The notes beneath the pieces are model-generated. The model had not been told where the DNA came from, ran no database searches, and was given only the letters and a program-made list of their open reading frames with translations. 64,000 nt of DNA, taken from the NCBI GenBank assembly GCA_020746995.1, contig JAGPXD010000001.1, positions 6,820,001 through 6,884,000 on the forward strand. The letters run 5' to 3'. Of the stretch, positions 33,007 to 45,081 are shown piece by piece. Origin of the DNA: Plectosphaerella cucumerina (lineage: Eukaryota; Ascomycota; Sordariomycetes; Glomerellales; Plectosphaerellaceae). The position numbers and the translations under genes were made by a program. Numbering within the stretch: the first letter of the stretch is position 1; each line of letters opens with the position of its first letter.

Positions 33007-34966
33007 CTATCTGGCGATCTGCTCGGCCCGGCTCCCCTCGTCAACCTCGGCGTCAAGGTTAAACAGCTCATCCTCCAGGGCATCGTATCCGCGGCACAAG
33101 TACCAGAAGACACAGGTGACGACGAAGTAGACGACCGCAAGCGCAGTGTACATCCAAGTCAAACCCGGGTCCTTGGCAGCGCGGGAGACAGCCATGCCGA
33201 GCAGGGCGGCCACGGCCACAGTAAGATAGTTGATGGATCCGACAATGCCTTTCATGCTCTTTGGCGCCTTTGTGTACGCGTATTCGCTTGCCGTGATGGC
33301 GAAGCCGACCTCGGAGAGGGCGAAGAGTACGTATGTGGGGAATTGCAGCATGACGTGAACGCGGTTGGGGATGGTGCCGCCCTCGCTGGCCTCGCAGGTC
33401 AGAGGTGCGTCGTAGCATGGCCCGGCCGAGTAGATGATCTTCTGGACGATGGCGGCCCATGCGATACCCAGGGTACCTGCAAGGAATCCGGCGGTGATGC
33501 GGCGGATAGGACCGATGCCGACGTGCCATCGACGGAGAAGAGGGTACAGGGACGTGCGGAAGACGTGGATCAGAACAATCTCGATGATGAGGGTGAAGTT
33601 GTAGAGGATGTCGTTGGGAAGTCCGTGTCGCTCCTGAGGCTGGGTCAGCACGAGTCAAGGCTGGGAGGGTGGAAGCAGGCGTACCATGGTGCCGGCTTGA
33701 GAGACCAGGTTGTTGGTGGCCTGGAGATAGCAAAGCCAGGCGATAGGCTGAGGGATGCTGCAACACATTAGCATCTTGCTCCTGACAGCGAGCGTCCTGG
33801 AAGACGTACAAAACCTTGCAGGCGTAAAGACTGCGCTTCAGCTCGACGACAAACTTGTCATCCCAAGTGATGTTGTCGGTTCCGCCATTCTGTGCCTGAT
33901 GCGAAGGCTTGGCCGCATCCATGTTGAACCCGTTCTTGATGGCGATGCGGAAAACCCTGAAGGCCTTGCCGAGCAAGGGTTGAGGGGGGCTCTGGACTAA
34001 TGTGGTATTAGTGCGTTGCTCAGTCGTAGTTTTACCTGGCAAACTCACCATATCGCTTCCTTCCGACAATGAGGGTGATGATGGCGATCCAGAAGACGCA
34101 GAATGGCAACAAGAAGGCAGCCCAGAAGCCGATGCGGTGCTCGATGTATGTTGTCGGAATACCGGAAAGACAGCCGATGCAGAGAACGTTGTAGAAGATC
34201 ATGTAGATGTTGGAGATCGTCGTCTGCGGGTCGATGATGACTCTTTCGCCGGACTTTAGGGTGGCAACCTTCTGTCGCGTCTCGGTGTATTGCTCGAAGA
34301 TCATGATACCGACATTGGCTTTGATGAAGCCAGCGCCCGAGCCGATGAGGAAGAGAGCAGTGATGAAGCCACCGAGACCGGCTCCTCTCTCCAGCGAATA
34401 GGGCAGGGACGTGACGAAGAGGATGAGGAGGCCACAGATGTACATGGAAGCGCCGACCGTAACGGTCCGCAGACGGCCAAAGTAGGAGTCGGCGAGCCAG
34501 GCGCTGAGCATGGGCGTGACGTACATCCAGAACATGAATCCGTACGAGATGCTGCTCGCGTTCGCCTGCCCGAGGCCAAGGGCGCCGGGGACCAATTCAT
34601 TGCCGTAGGGGTATTGCATGTAGTTTTCTGGGGGGGTGTGAGTCGCACAGTCGGGATGGCAGGGCAGGCTCTTGACTCACGGAAAGGGCCGGAAAGTGCG
34701 TAGTAAGTGAAGCGCTCGGCCGTCTCGACGATGCAGACAAGCCAGGCGGCCAGGGGCACCGTGTCGCTCACCAGGGGCAGAGTGTTTCTCTCATACTTGG
34801 TCGGCTCGCCACCGTCGGGCGTGGGCGTCAGCTCGCTGTCGGACAATTTGGCGGAGGACACCCTTGGTGGTTGTTAGCAGGTCGCACTGTCTGTGTCAGG
34901 GGCTCAGAGGGCTCACTCCAAAGGGTCCTTGGCGCTGCTGTTCTGGATGTCGACCTGTGAAGCCAT
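33007..34966 (-). CDS. PTR2-type oligopeptide transporter
   Basis: Proton-coupled di/tripeptide importer (POT family) in the plasma membrane. Six exons keep phase: 34917-34966, 34681-34862, 34049-34627, 33810-33996, 33685-33757 and 33007-33633, giving 565 residues. Family marks include VETAERFTYYAL in helix 1, YVTPMLSAWLADSYFGRLRT after helix 2 and SGAGFIKANV. The late helices are present around ALSEVGFAITASEYAYTKAP, the region of the family's second signature. The N-terminus and C-terminus are acidic and cytosolic. Introns are short (48-76 nt range). It converges with sugar porter 1, with 172 nt between stops. Confidence 0.94.
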
Positions 34967-36485
34967 CTTGAAAGCCCGAGTAGTGATACAAACTGACTGT
35001 CAGAAGGTCTCAAACGATAATGACACCGATATTTGATCTGCTTCCTGAACAATATTTCCATCGGCACGACTCGTGCCCTGGATATTTATGAGATACGAGC
35101 AGAGTCGATCGCTGGATGTGGGGACGGAATCGGAGGAAAAAGTGGAATTGCCCATCGACTTCAGCGATTGCGTGCTGGAGAAGATGAACTAGACAGCACT
35201 AAAGATGCCGGACAGGGGCCTGCTCGTGGCACACGCAGGGTCATGGACAGGGCATGGCAAGCCGGAGTGCAGGACGATGGAAACCAGTCATCGCTGCTCC
35301 GCCTTTACCCACCAGTCGGTTCATGATTTATGTGCCACCGATGAGGTTGATTATCTGTAGCTAGGTACTTGGCTGGAGGGGAGTATCACGGTGAGCCTTG
35401 ACCAATTTTCGTAGGAGATTTCGACTGTTCAAGATGTAGGCCGGCTGCTTAGCGCTGTTCAGCGAGTAGTGGTAGAAGCTGAGATGAGTCAAGTTTCTGA
35501 GACGCGAAGGCAGGATGGAAATGAGGAAGAAGCCCGCGTCCATGTCATTGCAGCTGTTCACATCAAATATTTAACAAATGCCCCTGGATTCTTGTACCTA
35601 GTCCGCGACAAGATTGGAAACATCGCAACAGTCGTCGGGCAAAGATATTTTCAAGTATGGATGGCGACCCTGAAAACATGTTCCACATGAAGATGGACCA
35701 GGTGCATGAGTAGATTGCCTGCTGCGCAAGGCGTGACACAGCCGTGGTGTAAAGACCGAAGTCCAAGTCTACTTGTCTAGACGGGTGTTCCAGAGATCCC
35801 ATAACGAATCACAAATCGAGGAGCTCGTGTACCCCGATGAATGCTGGTCAGGAAGGTGTTGTTCGCGCCACGCAAGCTGGTCACCCTGCTGTTGTCATCT
35901 TACGTACTCACACCATTGGATGCATCCTAATAAATCTGGAAAAGCCTGAATGCCATTGGGTCCAGCCCTTGCTGCCAGGCATACAGACCGTGTGTGGTCT
36001 TCGGCGCAACATTGTCCGTTCCGTATTTCATGCAACTCGCCACACACTGTGCCAGCGGAACTGAGACCCGTAACGCCGATGCTGAGATCCTTCTGCGACG
36101 AAAGGGATTGGTTCTGGGAGTTAGTTGATGTACTTGGCTTCGAAGAGGCAGTATGCAAGTCAGCCTGGATGGATCTGGAACCTTGTCATGCAGGGGGTTC
36201 ACTGCATACCAGCGTCGTCACGAAGTCTTCATCTGGTAAAGCTCACTGCAAAGAGGCGTTCCGGATGGACAGCGAATACGGGTCAGCTACTCGGTGAAGA
36301 ACACAACCGGAAAAGCAAAGGTCAGAAAGGGATTGGAAACCTCGAAGTGGGATTCTCTGGGCTCTGGCAAGTATAAAAGGGATGGATGTTGTCGTCAGGT
36401 AGAGACTGAAGAATAGCAAGCTTCACCTTCTATTCATCTTCAAAACTTCTCCAATCATCTCACGATCCACCACAAAGGCAGCATC
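34967..36485. other. Intergenic region upstream of the PAN-like secreted protein gene
   Basis: About 1.5 kb between divergent genes, holding promoters for both. Two CTAGGTA or TACCTAG elements occur (near 35361 and 35594). The + strand side has a TATA box at 36372 (separate entry). ORFs of 60-115 codons inside have no recognisable features. Confidence 0.45.
36372..36379 (+). promoter_or_regulatory. TATA box of the PAN-like secreted protein gene
   Basis: TATAAAAG lies 107 nt before the ATG at 36486 and is followed by a C/T-rich leader. Such a consensus TATA box is unusual among the genes here and fits strongly inducible expression. Confidence 0.6.
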
Positions 36486-36881
36486 ATGGCCATTCTTACT
36501 CAGGTTCTTCAAGCCTTCCTTCTGGCCTCTTGCCTAACCTCCGCTACCGCAGCCGCCATCGGGGAGTCCGACTCCATTCGCCGCAGCGAGAACATCGACT
36601 TCATCACGGCCTGCCCTGGTACTTCGACGTACTACAACTCTCCCCATGGCAATTCCTACATCTATTGCCAAAACACCAACTACGTCGGCCCTGATACGGA
36701 GACAATCGCCGGCATCACGTCGCTCGTCCGCTGCATCAATGAGTGCTCGATCAGGACCGGCTGCCCTAAGGTTGCTTGGGACCGCACCACCAACGTTTGC
36801 CACATCAAGGCCCGCGAGGCTCAGAACTCTTGGGTCGAGAGTGACCGCTTCCACTCTGCCTTCAACCGCTTCCTCAACTAG
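36486..36881 (+). CDS. Small secreted PAN/apple-like protein
   Basis: Single exon, 131 residues. A signal peptide (MAILTQVLQAFLLASCLTSA) is followed by a compact domain with six cysteines in the contexts ACPG, IYCQN, RCINEC, TGCPK and NVCHIK. The central RCINECSIRTGCPKVAWD followed by VCHIK has the spacing and flavour of PAN/apple modules, which mediate protein or carbohydrate binding. Size, secretion and Cys content fit a candidate effector or wall-associated lectin-like protein; this is inference. A TATA box sits 107 nt upstream of the ATG. The stop is 174 nt from the tail of the monooxygenase 1 gene. Confidence 0.82.
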   Translation: MAILTQVLQAFLLASCLTSATAAAIGESDSIRRSENIDFITACPGTSTYYNSPHGNSYIYCQNTNYVGPDTETIAGITSLVRCINECSIRTGCPKVAWDRTTNVCHIKAREAQNSWVESDRFHSAFNRFLN

Positions 36882-37055
36882 GTCATGATTGGGTAGCGAG
36901 ATCGAGACGGGATGAATGCTTAGGCTGCTCGCCCCGGCAGAGCGGGAGTAGGAAGGTGGAGGGCGCAGAATGGACTTGTCAACAATCCTGCCATTCCATG
37001 AAGCGGTCAAAACCATGGGAATGAGAGTCTAGAGGCATACTTTGTGCTAGTGCTC

Positions 37056-38993
37056 TTATGCAGACTTGACAGGAGGCTTATCAACGTCATCAAGATACGC
37101 AGTCGCCGCCGTCCCTTCCACCTGACTCACCGTGAGCCCGTTTCCAAACCAAGCAAACCTGTTCACCTCCGTCCCAGGCATCCTCTCGTAGTCAAAGTCC
37201 TCCCATCGCGGGTTTTCATATGCCTTCCAGGCATGCACCAAAGATCCAGGCCACATCGCCGTGATTCGCCCGTCAGCGCGCCCACCACTCTTGAACCACG
37301 ACGCGCAGTCTTCAGTGAGCACCGTCCCGTCGAAGAACTTGTCGGCGTACCGCACGAAGTCATCCTTGGCCTCTACCTTTGGCACCATGGACCGAAGATG
37401 CTCCCTTTGCAGCTTCTGGACGCACTTGATCATGTAGTCGCATTGGAACTCGATCATGACGATCATTGTTGAGTTTGGTGCGCCGTTGGGGCCGAGGTAG
37501 AGGAAGAGGTTGGGCATCTTGACTGGCATGATCGAGAGATAGGCTTCTGGCTCAGGTGTCCATACTTCGTCTAGCGAGATGCCACCTTGTCCGATGATGG
37601 GCGTGTGGTTTGTTCGGAGGGACCTGGGTCCAATTAGCTGGGGATGGATCAGGGGGCCAGCGGATCCTACGTGTCGAAGCCGGTGGCACAGATGATGGCG
37701 TCGACGGGCCTATCCACTCCCTGCTTGTCCAGGATACCATCTGGCGTGACACGCTCAATTCCGGACGTCACAATGTCGACATTTTCCTGGATGATGGCTT
37801 CCAGATATCCTGGAGAAGCCCCGAGTCTCTTGCAACCCACGGGCCACTCGGGCTTCAAAAGTTCGAACAGCCCGGGCTTTGGCGCCAGCTTCTTGCGAAG
37901 CGTAGCTTCGAGTTGCGTCGAGGCATCTTCATGCGACTTGCTGTTCGCAAAAATACCAAGATAGCCGCGATGAAGGACCTCCTCGATCTCCTTGCGGAAT
38001 GAAATAAGTTTCTCGGGGTCCTGACTGAAAGCCTCTCTTTCCTCTGCCGAGTGAGAAACTGTTCGAGGTCAGCTTCGTTCATGTAATATGAGGTGACCAT
38101 GCTTACAATTCTCGTCGTCCCCGTGTTCTGCAATGACCTTGGCGTAAGGGCCCGTTGGTGAGACCCATGCTTTCGAGCGGATGTACGAATCAATCCTCTT
38201 AGCCTTGGGCTGGAGAGCCGGGACAATCTGAATACCCGTCGACCCGTTGCCGATGACGGCCACAGTCTTTCCGGTAGCATCGAAGGACTCGTCCCACCGA
38301 GCAGAGTGCAAGAGCTTGCCCGTGAAGTCGTGGAGACCAGGGATTGCGGGCCACTGCCACTTGTTGAGTGTGCCCGTTGCCTTGATGAAGACATCCGCCG
38401 CGTCATGGACAATCTGTCTCCTGTTAATATTGCCGGAGTGAGCCCCAAAAGCGATACATACCTGTCCATCTGTGAGCCTGAGGAGTTCGACGTCCCACTT
38501 CCCCTTGTCTTCGCACCAACGAGCCCCCTTGAACACGTGTTGAAACTTCATGTACTTCCGGGCTCCATACTTGTCGACGACATGGTTGAGGTACTCGAGA
38601 ATCTCGGACCCAGGAGCATAGAATCGAGACCAGTTTGGGTTGTTCTCGAATGTGTATTGATATGCATGCGAGGGGATATCTGTTGTACCGGATCAGTCAT
38701 TGGGTCTTTCCAAGACGTCAATCAGCTCACCACACGAGATGCCAGGATAGCTGAGATGGGTCAGTTCTTGTGCTTTCGACCAAAGGCCAATGTGCTCACT
38801 TGTTCTCAAACCAAGTACCTCCTGGCCCTTCATTCTTTTCGTACACGGTCAGGTCTAAGTTCTTGATGTGCTGCGGAAACCGAATGGCAGTGAGGATGCC
38901 CGAGATGCCGGCGCCAATGCAGATGACTTTGATGGGGCGGCACTCGTCGATCGGCCGGGCATCGAGCCCCGTGGAAGCACCCTGAGAGCCCAT
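37056..38993 (-). CDS. Flavin monooxygenase, Baeyer-Villiger type (1)
   Basis: Uses FAD, NADPH and O2 to insert oxygen, typically turning a ketone into an ester. Six exons keep phase: 38800-38993, 38731-38750 (20 nt), 38462-38679, 38107-38413, 37671-38058 and 37056-37623; 564 residues. The FAD fold is VICIGAGISGI. The Baeyer-Villiger fingerprint FxGxxxHxxxW is exact as FTGKLLHSARW at 174-184. The NADPH fold is VAVIGNGSTGIQ, and AIICATGF is the late ATG motif. There is no membrane anchor, unlike monooxygenase 2. It is divergent from a cupin gene 364 nt away. Substrate unknown; steroids, cyclic or linear ketones are the usual range of the family. Confidence 0.93.
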
Positions 38994-39357
38994 AGCGATT
39001 TGAGCAAGATGTGACAAGGTGGACAAGAAATGGCAGGCAATTGACTTCCTTGGGCTGTTCAAACTCTCTCCGACGCAAGCTGCCACGAGAAGACGTGATG
39101 GCGCTGGCGATGCCGGCCAAAACCCCGTTCCAGCATCCTCCTCCCCTGTCTGGGACTTTGGTTGGAAGCTCCACCACGGACTCCGGGTTAAGTCGTGGTT
39201 TTCCGGGCAGGCAATGGCGCAATCTGCCCGCATGCCGCTAATCGAGAGTGAAGGCAGCCAGCGACCCGTCAGCGGCATCCTTTGATGTCCACTTGTAGGC
39301 TTGCAGCCCACGGCGCCAGTTCCATCGCCTGTTTCTCATCCTGCACCCACCGCAACC
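38994..39357. promoter_or_regulatory. Shared promoter of monooxygenase 1 and cupin 1
   Basis: Only 364 nt lie between the two divergent start codons, so co-regulation is likely by position. A CGG-containing patch (ACTCCGGGTTAAG and TTTTCCGGGC, 39178-39210) is the kind of sequence Zn2Cys6 proteins contact, but this is not evidence of a site. Confidence 0.45.
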
Positions 39358-40083
39358 ATGCCGCTTGTCATCGAGCACTTCGTCCTCCCGCCGACGGCGC
39401 ATGTTCCTAACAACAAGCATCCAGTCATCGTCTATCGAGATGCTCTCCCAAAGCCCCATGAAGAAGACTCGACCACTGCCTTCTTAGAGGCCAATCAGTG
39501 GGAGAAGAAGGTTCCCAGATCGCCCCCCTCCCCGCGACGGACAGTGCACTGACCGTGCTCACAGGGCTTCTGGCCCGGGACATGGGTTCACCACTTCCAC
39601 CCAAACACCCACGAGTGCTACGGTTAGCGCCCCTTTCCAGGGATGATAGGCGCCCCAACGTCTCTGTCTGACTCAAATTACAGGTGTCGTCACCGGAACC
39701 ACGACCATGCTGGTGGGCCGTGGACAGCTCGACGGCAATACTGGCGGCCAGCTGGTCTACCTGCAGCCCGGGGATGTCATTGTGATCCCGGCTGGAACAT
39801 CGCATATGAACGTAACGATGACCGATGACTATCGCTTCGTTGGCGTCTACCCGAATGTGAGTCTTACTTTGTAATCTCTTTTGACAGTCAACTCACCCAT
39901 CGCAATCAGGGCTCCCCTCAGTGGACGAGTCAAACGTGCGATAAGCCGGAGATCATGGCCGAACTGAGGGACGAGATCTCAAGAGTCCCACTGCCTGCCG
40001 CCGATCCAGTCGAGGGGGAGTCGGGGACACTCATCCGGCTGTGGATGGATCTCCCGGGCAAGAGAACTGGGGAGACGCAGTGA
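39358..40083 (+). CDS. Cupin-fold protein (1)
   Basis: Four exons keep phase: 39358-39510, 39565-39622, 39684-39856 and 39910-40083; 185 residues. The small beta-barrel has the two cupin motifs. The first is FWPGTWVHHFHPNTHECYGV with clustered His and Glu as metal ligands; the second is LQPGDVIVIPAGTSHMNV. The arrangement (PHEE ... GxG ... PAGTxH) recalls the YjlB-like cupins of unknown function, and a metal-dependent enzyme or binding role is likely. Its 5' end faces the monooxygenase 1 gene across 364 nt, so a link in one pathway is plausible but unproven. The first intron donor (GTTCCC) is weak; exon phase and protein continuity support it. Confidence 0.85.
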
Positions 40084-40497
40084 TGCGCCAGGTTCAAGAT
40101 AACGCCCTGGCTCGTTCGGCAGCTTGTAGCCGTTGGCGTTGGGGGCACAGTGTGTGAATCGGGGCTGTAGTGCGTATAAGGCCCCTGAATTCAGGGGCTA
40201 ACTGTATGGCATCATCCCCTGGCCCCCCTTATCATCGGCGAATTCCATCAAGCTTTTCTCCGAGGGTTTTCCATACTGCCGGGACTTACAGATATGCCTG
40301 AGCCAGGGGTGTTTCGTCTGCTTCGGAAAATGCGGGTTTCCCGGGCAATTGACGCCATTTGCCTCTCGAGTGATGAATGACCAGGGGACGGAGACCTGCG
40401 GCATTCGCTAAATTCCGGCCGGGCCGCCCTCAGCGCGTCGAGAATCCAGCTGCGACCATGTCCCTTCGCCGACTCGACCGAGACTCCGAGCCGGAAA
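40084..40497. other. Intergenic region upstream of Zn2Cys6 factor 1
   Basis: About 410 nt in tandem between cupin 1 and the regulator. A CCCCTGAATTCAGGGGC palindrome (around 40182-40198) lies in it. No gene. Confidence 0.5.
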
Positions 40498-42841
40498 ATG
40501 AGCTCTTCCTCCGAACCCCGCCTTCGCAACTCGTGCGAAGCCTGTAGGTAGGTCACGATTCGATAGCATGATCCCCATGTGAGTTGATTGTGCTGACATG
40601 CGATTAGGCGCAAGAAGACCAAATGTGCGGGTGAGAGGCCAGCATGCCGGTTCTGTCAGAGGTTGGGCCAAGAGTGTATCTATCTCGCCCGAGAGCAGCA
40701 CAATCCGAGGGCAGAGCGGAACCCCGGGGTGACCAAGAGGTAGGTGAAAGACAGTGTTGGCCTCCGCGTCCCCAGAACTGACCAGTCTCACAGCTCCGGT
40801 TCCAAAGAGCGCGTCAGCAGACTTGAGTCGCAGGTGGGACAGATCTACGACATCCTCCAGTACATGACCTTATCCGATCTGATAGCATGATGGGACAGGC
40901 CGACTGATAACACTCCCAGGACTTTGACTGAACGGCGCCAGAGCACTGTTACAGTGTCGCCGCTTCCAACAAGATCAGATCCTGGAGATGAAGGACAGTC
41001 TCCCGAGTCTGACACTCCAGGGAACCCTGCGCCCTTTGAAACGCCTTCCAGGAACTTGTTTGATCCGACCACTTTGTAAGTTCTCAGATATCTTGGGGCA
41101 GTTCTCTACTGACAATGGTGAACAGTTCAGATCCTCCCCCGGACGTTCTGGACCATTATGTGACGGTGTTCAGAAAGCATCTCGTCTTCAAACCATTGCC
41201 ACTCTTCAGTCATGCTTCGGGGCTTTCGCAGGACCGGCTATCATCATGGCCGCGGTATCTTCGATGGAGCTTCCTAGCGCTGACACTGCGTTTCTCCTCC
41301 CACCCGTTCTTCAGTGGTCACGAAAGTGAGATGGCAGACTTCTTCGCAACATCTGCGTATGGTGATCTTATGCCGCTGGTGCTGGAAGGCTTTGCGAAGA
41401 TCGAGGTTATCCAGTCACTGTGTCTGTTGGTGCTGCAAGATCTGAAGGGTGTGTGCTCGAACCAGAATTCCAACGAAGGTTGCGGCTAACGAACAGTGCA
41501 GTATCGAAGACAGCCCGAGCATGGAGCTCAATCGGCATGGCAGCTCGTCTAGAGGTATCTCGCGGTTGGAACCGCCGCGACGTCGCCCGCAGGGCATCAC
41601 CGCGGGAATACGGCACTGGGGAGAGTAGCTGCTGCTTCTGGAGTGTCTACATTCTTGAAAAGTGCTTTTCCGCGCAGTGTTCGGTGTTGGACCGCTGTAT
41701 TGCTCAGCCACGGTACCCTGACAGCGCCTCGCTCCCCTCGGTCTCCTCAGCCGGAGAGTCAACAGCGGCGGTGGCAGAAGGAACCCAAGGTCAAGACGAC
41801 AGATTCTCCGGGATCAACTCGTCGTTCCTGCAAGTCATCTCTATCTGGGGTGATGTCAACTCGTACATCCACGGCATCCGACGTGGCAAGCTCGAGAGAC
41901 CTTGGTTGCCGACCTCAAGATACACCGAGCTCACCCAGGCCATGTACGAGTTTGAGGACCAGACACACCTGAAGCATCTACTGAAGAATACGGCCTTCAT
42001 GGACCGTTCGGCCGATGAGATATCCGGAAACCTGGAGTACTGGCGACCTTGGATTCTCATGCAGATCACTCATCATGCCACATCGGCTGTCCTCCACCAT
42101 CCGTTCATCCACATCGTCGGTCTTCGGGACGACAAGAGCCGCCGCCAACCGCCGCGACTCTTCATGCAAGGTGTCATTGATCAAGCTCAATACCACTCGC
42201 AGTGGGTTGGGCGCCTCATTCAAGCGTGTGAAAGTTTGGGTTTCGACATTCATTGCCCGCTGCTTGGAACCCTCGCTGCGGCCACGGCTACTGTCGCGTG
42301 GGTCTTCCGGTTTGCACCGGACGGCGCCGCGTCTTCCAAGGCAATCGAATGTTTCGACTGTTGCGAAGGCTTTGTGAGAACAACAGCGGAGACGTGGCCT
42401 CACATCGCAGAAAAGGCGAAGCTTCTCAAGTCACTCCGAGATGTTTCGGGCCAAACACGGGGCGAAGATGGCAATTCCGTCATCACCTTTCGACCATCCA
42501 AGCTCTGGGAACTGCTAGACAGCAGCATCGTGCCGACTCCATCCTCAAACTCGAACACTTCCGACTCCGGCCCCTGTAGCAATCGCGAGAGTCCGCTGCC
42601 GGATGCCACTTTGAGCGTGACGACACACATCCTGCATCCGGTTGACGAAACGCGGAGTCAACCCATATCGCCTGCCACGACGGGAAATTCAGATGCCATT
42701 CAGGCCCAAATGTCATCGACAGGTGACGAGCTTTGTTTCGACGAGTTCTTCTCGCAGTATCTGCCAACCGAGATGAGCTGGGCACCCGAACCAAATGGCG
42801 GCATGACGTGGCAGAGCACCGGGGTGGGGAAAGAGATGTAG
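40498..42841 (+). CDS. Zn2Cys6 transcription factor (1)
   Basis: Nuclear regulator with a binuclear zinc cluster. Six exons keep phase: 40498-40547, 40608-40739, 40794-40859, 40920-41075, 41126-41448 and 41502-42841; 688 residues. Cysteines 13, 16, 23, 30, 33 and 40 have the exact C-x2-C-x6-C-x6-C-x2-C-x6-C spacing. The first intron falls between the second and third Cys. A short coiled-coil linker (RVSRLESQVGQIYDIL) follows for dimerisation. The large middle (from HYVTVFRKHLVFKPLPLF to about residue 560) resembles the fungal-specific regulatory domain (Fungal_trans), including SIGMAARLEVSRGWNRR. The C-terminal about 100 residues are Ser/Thr/Asp-rich, a likely activation region. It follows cupin 1 by 414 nt on the same strand, so it may control the nearby oxygenase genes. 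Confidence 0.92.
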
Positions 42842-42880
42842 CTGTACGGATAGACCCAGGCTTGTATTCGATGTTCATGA

Positions 42881-44235
42881 TCACAATTTTGCCCTAGCAG
42901 TTTCGTTTGTGGTCAATTCCCGTCGCAATGGCCCGCGGCGGCTTCCATCGTTGCAGACAACAGGGTCGCGAGCTGTCTGGTCGGAGTTCAGCTTCCACTT
43001 TTGCCGCACCTCGGGCGACGCCACCCCTTCGAAGCAGTCGGCCGCGTATCGGCCGAGAACAGGCAAGAATTTAAAGCCACTAGAAAAGTCAGCATCGTGA
43101 TCAAGTACATAGCTATGCGCCAGACTTACTGCCCTGAACCTCCCGTCAGGATGAACAGCCCCTCGTGAGCCGGGTGATGGTCAGCAATGAAGTTACCATC
43201 CCTCGTCTCCGTATACCAGCACAGCCGCAGCCTCGACCACGGCTTCTCCGCCGCCAGGGGGACAAGCTGTCTCAGCGCGACGCGGAAGGCCGTCTCGGCA
43301 TCTTCCGGGATCCACGACACTGCTGCGTTGTTGGCATCGTGTCTTGGGGCCGAAATGTGGCGCGCTCCTCCCTCGCTGACGGCTGCGATGCGGTTCTCGA
43401 AGCCGTGGCTGTGACGCGCAATCTTGAGGAGGTTCGTGCCGGGCGTGGGCGGGAACACGAAACAGCCAGTAGTCATGTTGTCGACGACGGGCATATCGGC
43501 CAGGGACAGGGCCTCCTGAGCAGTGAGTTGGATGAAGCCCACGGGCTGAGCTGAGGAAGTAATGGCGTGGCCAAGATCGACGTAGTGGTTCGTCCAGGCG
43601 CCTGTAGCCAGGATGACCTTTGAGGCCAAGATGGGCGGCCCGGAGGCGACGTTGACGCCGAGGAAACGTCGGGACTGGGCGTCCGTCTTGAGCGAGGTCA
43701 TGGTGCCGGCGGGGCCCGTGATGAAAGTGATGCCCAGCTCACTGCACCTCGCTGCCACAGCGCTTACAGCACCAGCGGCATCAGCCCATCCCGCGTTCTT
43801 GCTGATGTATCCCGAGAAGGGGAACGTCATATCCTTGAGCTCAGGTCTCAGTCGCCTCAGCTCTTCAGTGGTTTTGAACTCGACGAACTTGTTGCCTTGA
43901 CGTTCGATGGCGCGTTTGCCTCTCTCAAGGAACTCATCATGCTTGACCTCGGAGACGAGGGTGAAGCCGGCCTCATGGTAGTGAGGCTTGTACAGGTCCG
44001 AAGACTTCCACTCGTTGACGGCCTCGGTGGCCAGCTTTGCGTAGAAGGGATCCACGTAGTCCGGACGAATGATGCGGTTGGCGTCGTTGCTGCTGCCATC
44101 GGCTACCGGGGGCAGCATACGGTCGATGACAGTGATGTTGCTGTGGCCGCGCTGTCGCAGTTCGAGGGCGATGGAGAGGCCGAAGACGCCAGCGCCCACC
44201 ACGAGAATGCGCTCATTGTGGGAGACTTCTGCCAT
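42881..44235 (-). CDS. FAD-dependent amine oxidase, sarcosine/fructosyl-amino-acid oxidase type
   Basis: Oxidises a secondary amine such as sarcosine, pipecolate or a fructosyl amino acid with release of H2O2. Exons 43130-44235 and 42881-43079 join across intron 43080-43129 (GTAAGT...CTAG) in phase, 434 residues. The FAD fold is ILVVGAGVFGLSIALEL. LRLCWYTETRDGNFIADHHP contains the Cys that carries covalent FAD in the characterised relatives. The splice creates GGSGHGFKFLPVLGRYAADC, the conserved C-terminal FAD-contact block of this family. There is no signal peptide, and the C-terminal tripeptide (AKL) resembles a peroxisomal PTS1 signal, which fits the peroxisomal location of these enzymes. 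Its stop is only 39 nt from the stop of the Zn2Cys6 gene (convergent). Confidence 0.93.
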
Positions 44236-45081
44236 TATGCGCGTGTCACTGAGAAGACCGAATCAATAGAACAATCCTCCTCATGTCAGTCGGTCGGAAT
44301 TGGTGGACTGGCGGCGCGATGATTCACAGTCGGAGGTCCCTAAATCCTGTGGCGATGGGAGTGGACACTTCACAGTGTACCTAGTACCTGACAGGCAAGA
44401 CAGGTACGGTACCGGAAACCCGCCCGATCGCCCGCAGAACTCCGTGTTTCCGTCCCCGATGGACCGGGTTGAAGACATCCACCAGAGACGCAGCACCCAA
44501 TTCTGGGGAAATGAGAGACAAAAATGACTCGTTTCTTGGACCGCTTTCACAAACCCAGGACCCAGGCTGAGAATGGCATGGCATGGGTGCATGGACGGGT
44601 ACGCCATCCGCCATCAGCACAAGCTCGTGCCCTGCCTGCAACGTGGAAGCCACAGGAAGCTAGCCACCCCTCGGCTTCCACCAGCCACATCATGTGACAG
44701 ATGCAGCTTGGAAAACGCCGATCTCCCTCACAAACCTCGATCGCGAGAACCCCAGACATTCTCGACCGGCCCAGACCACCCTCGAATCCTAGAAAACCAC
44801 ACCCTTTGCCACCTGCTTACCGCACCTACAATTTCCAGTCTGGGTTCCATGTGGCACGGTATCTTATCACACGGTCCTCCCCCACGTTGCGAACCGTACC
44901 GGTCGGGTGTCCCCTTTGTCGCTCCTCGGCTACCTAGGTACTCAATCGTCTTGACGATTCATCCGTCCCTCCTAGTGCCGGCCTAGACCGCTGCTTTCAC
45001 CCCTTTCCCTGCGGACCTCGCGCGCGTCTAGCGAGCGACTACCAGCAACGGCGACATCCTTCTCTCGATGTACGCCGCACG
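44236..45081. promoter_or_regulatory. Divergent promoter region between amine oxidase and hybrid kinase
   Basis: About 850 nt between start codons. Contains an exact TACCTAGGTA palindrome at 44931-44940 and a related GTACCTAGTACC at 44378. An overlapping upstream ORF begins at 45068 (separate entry). Confidence 0.5.
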
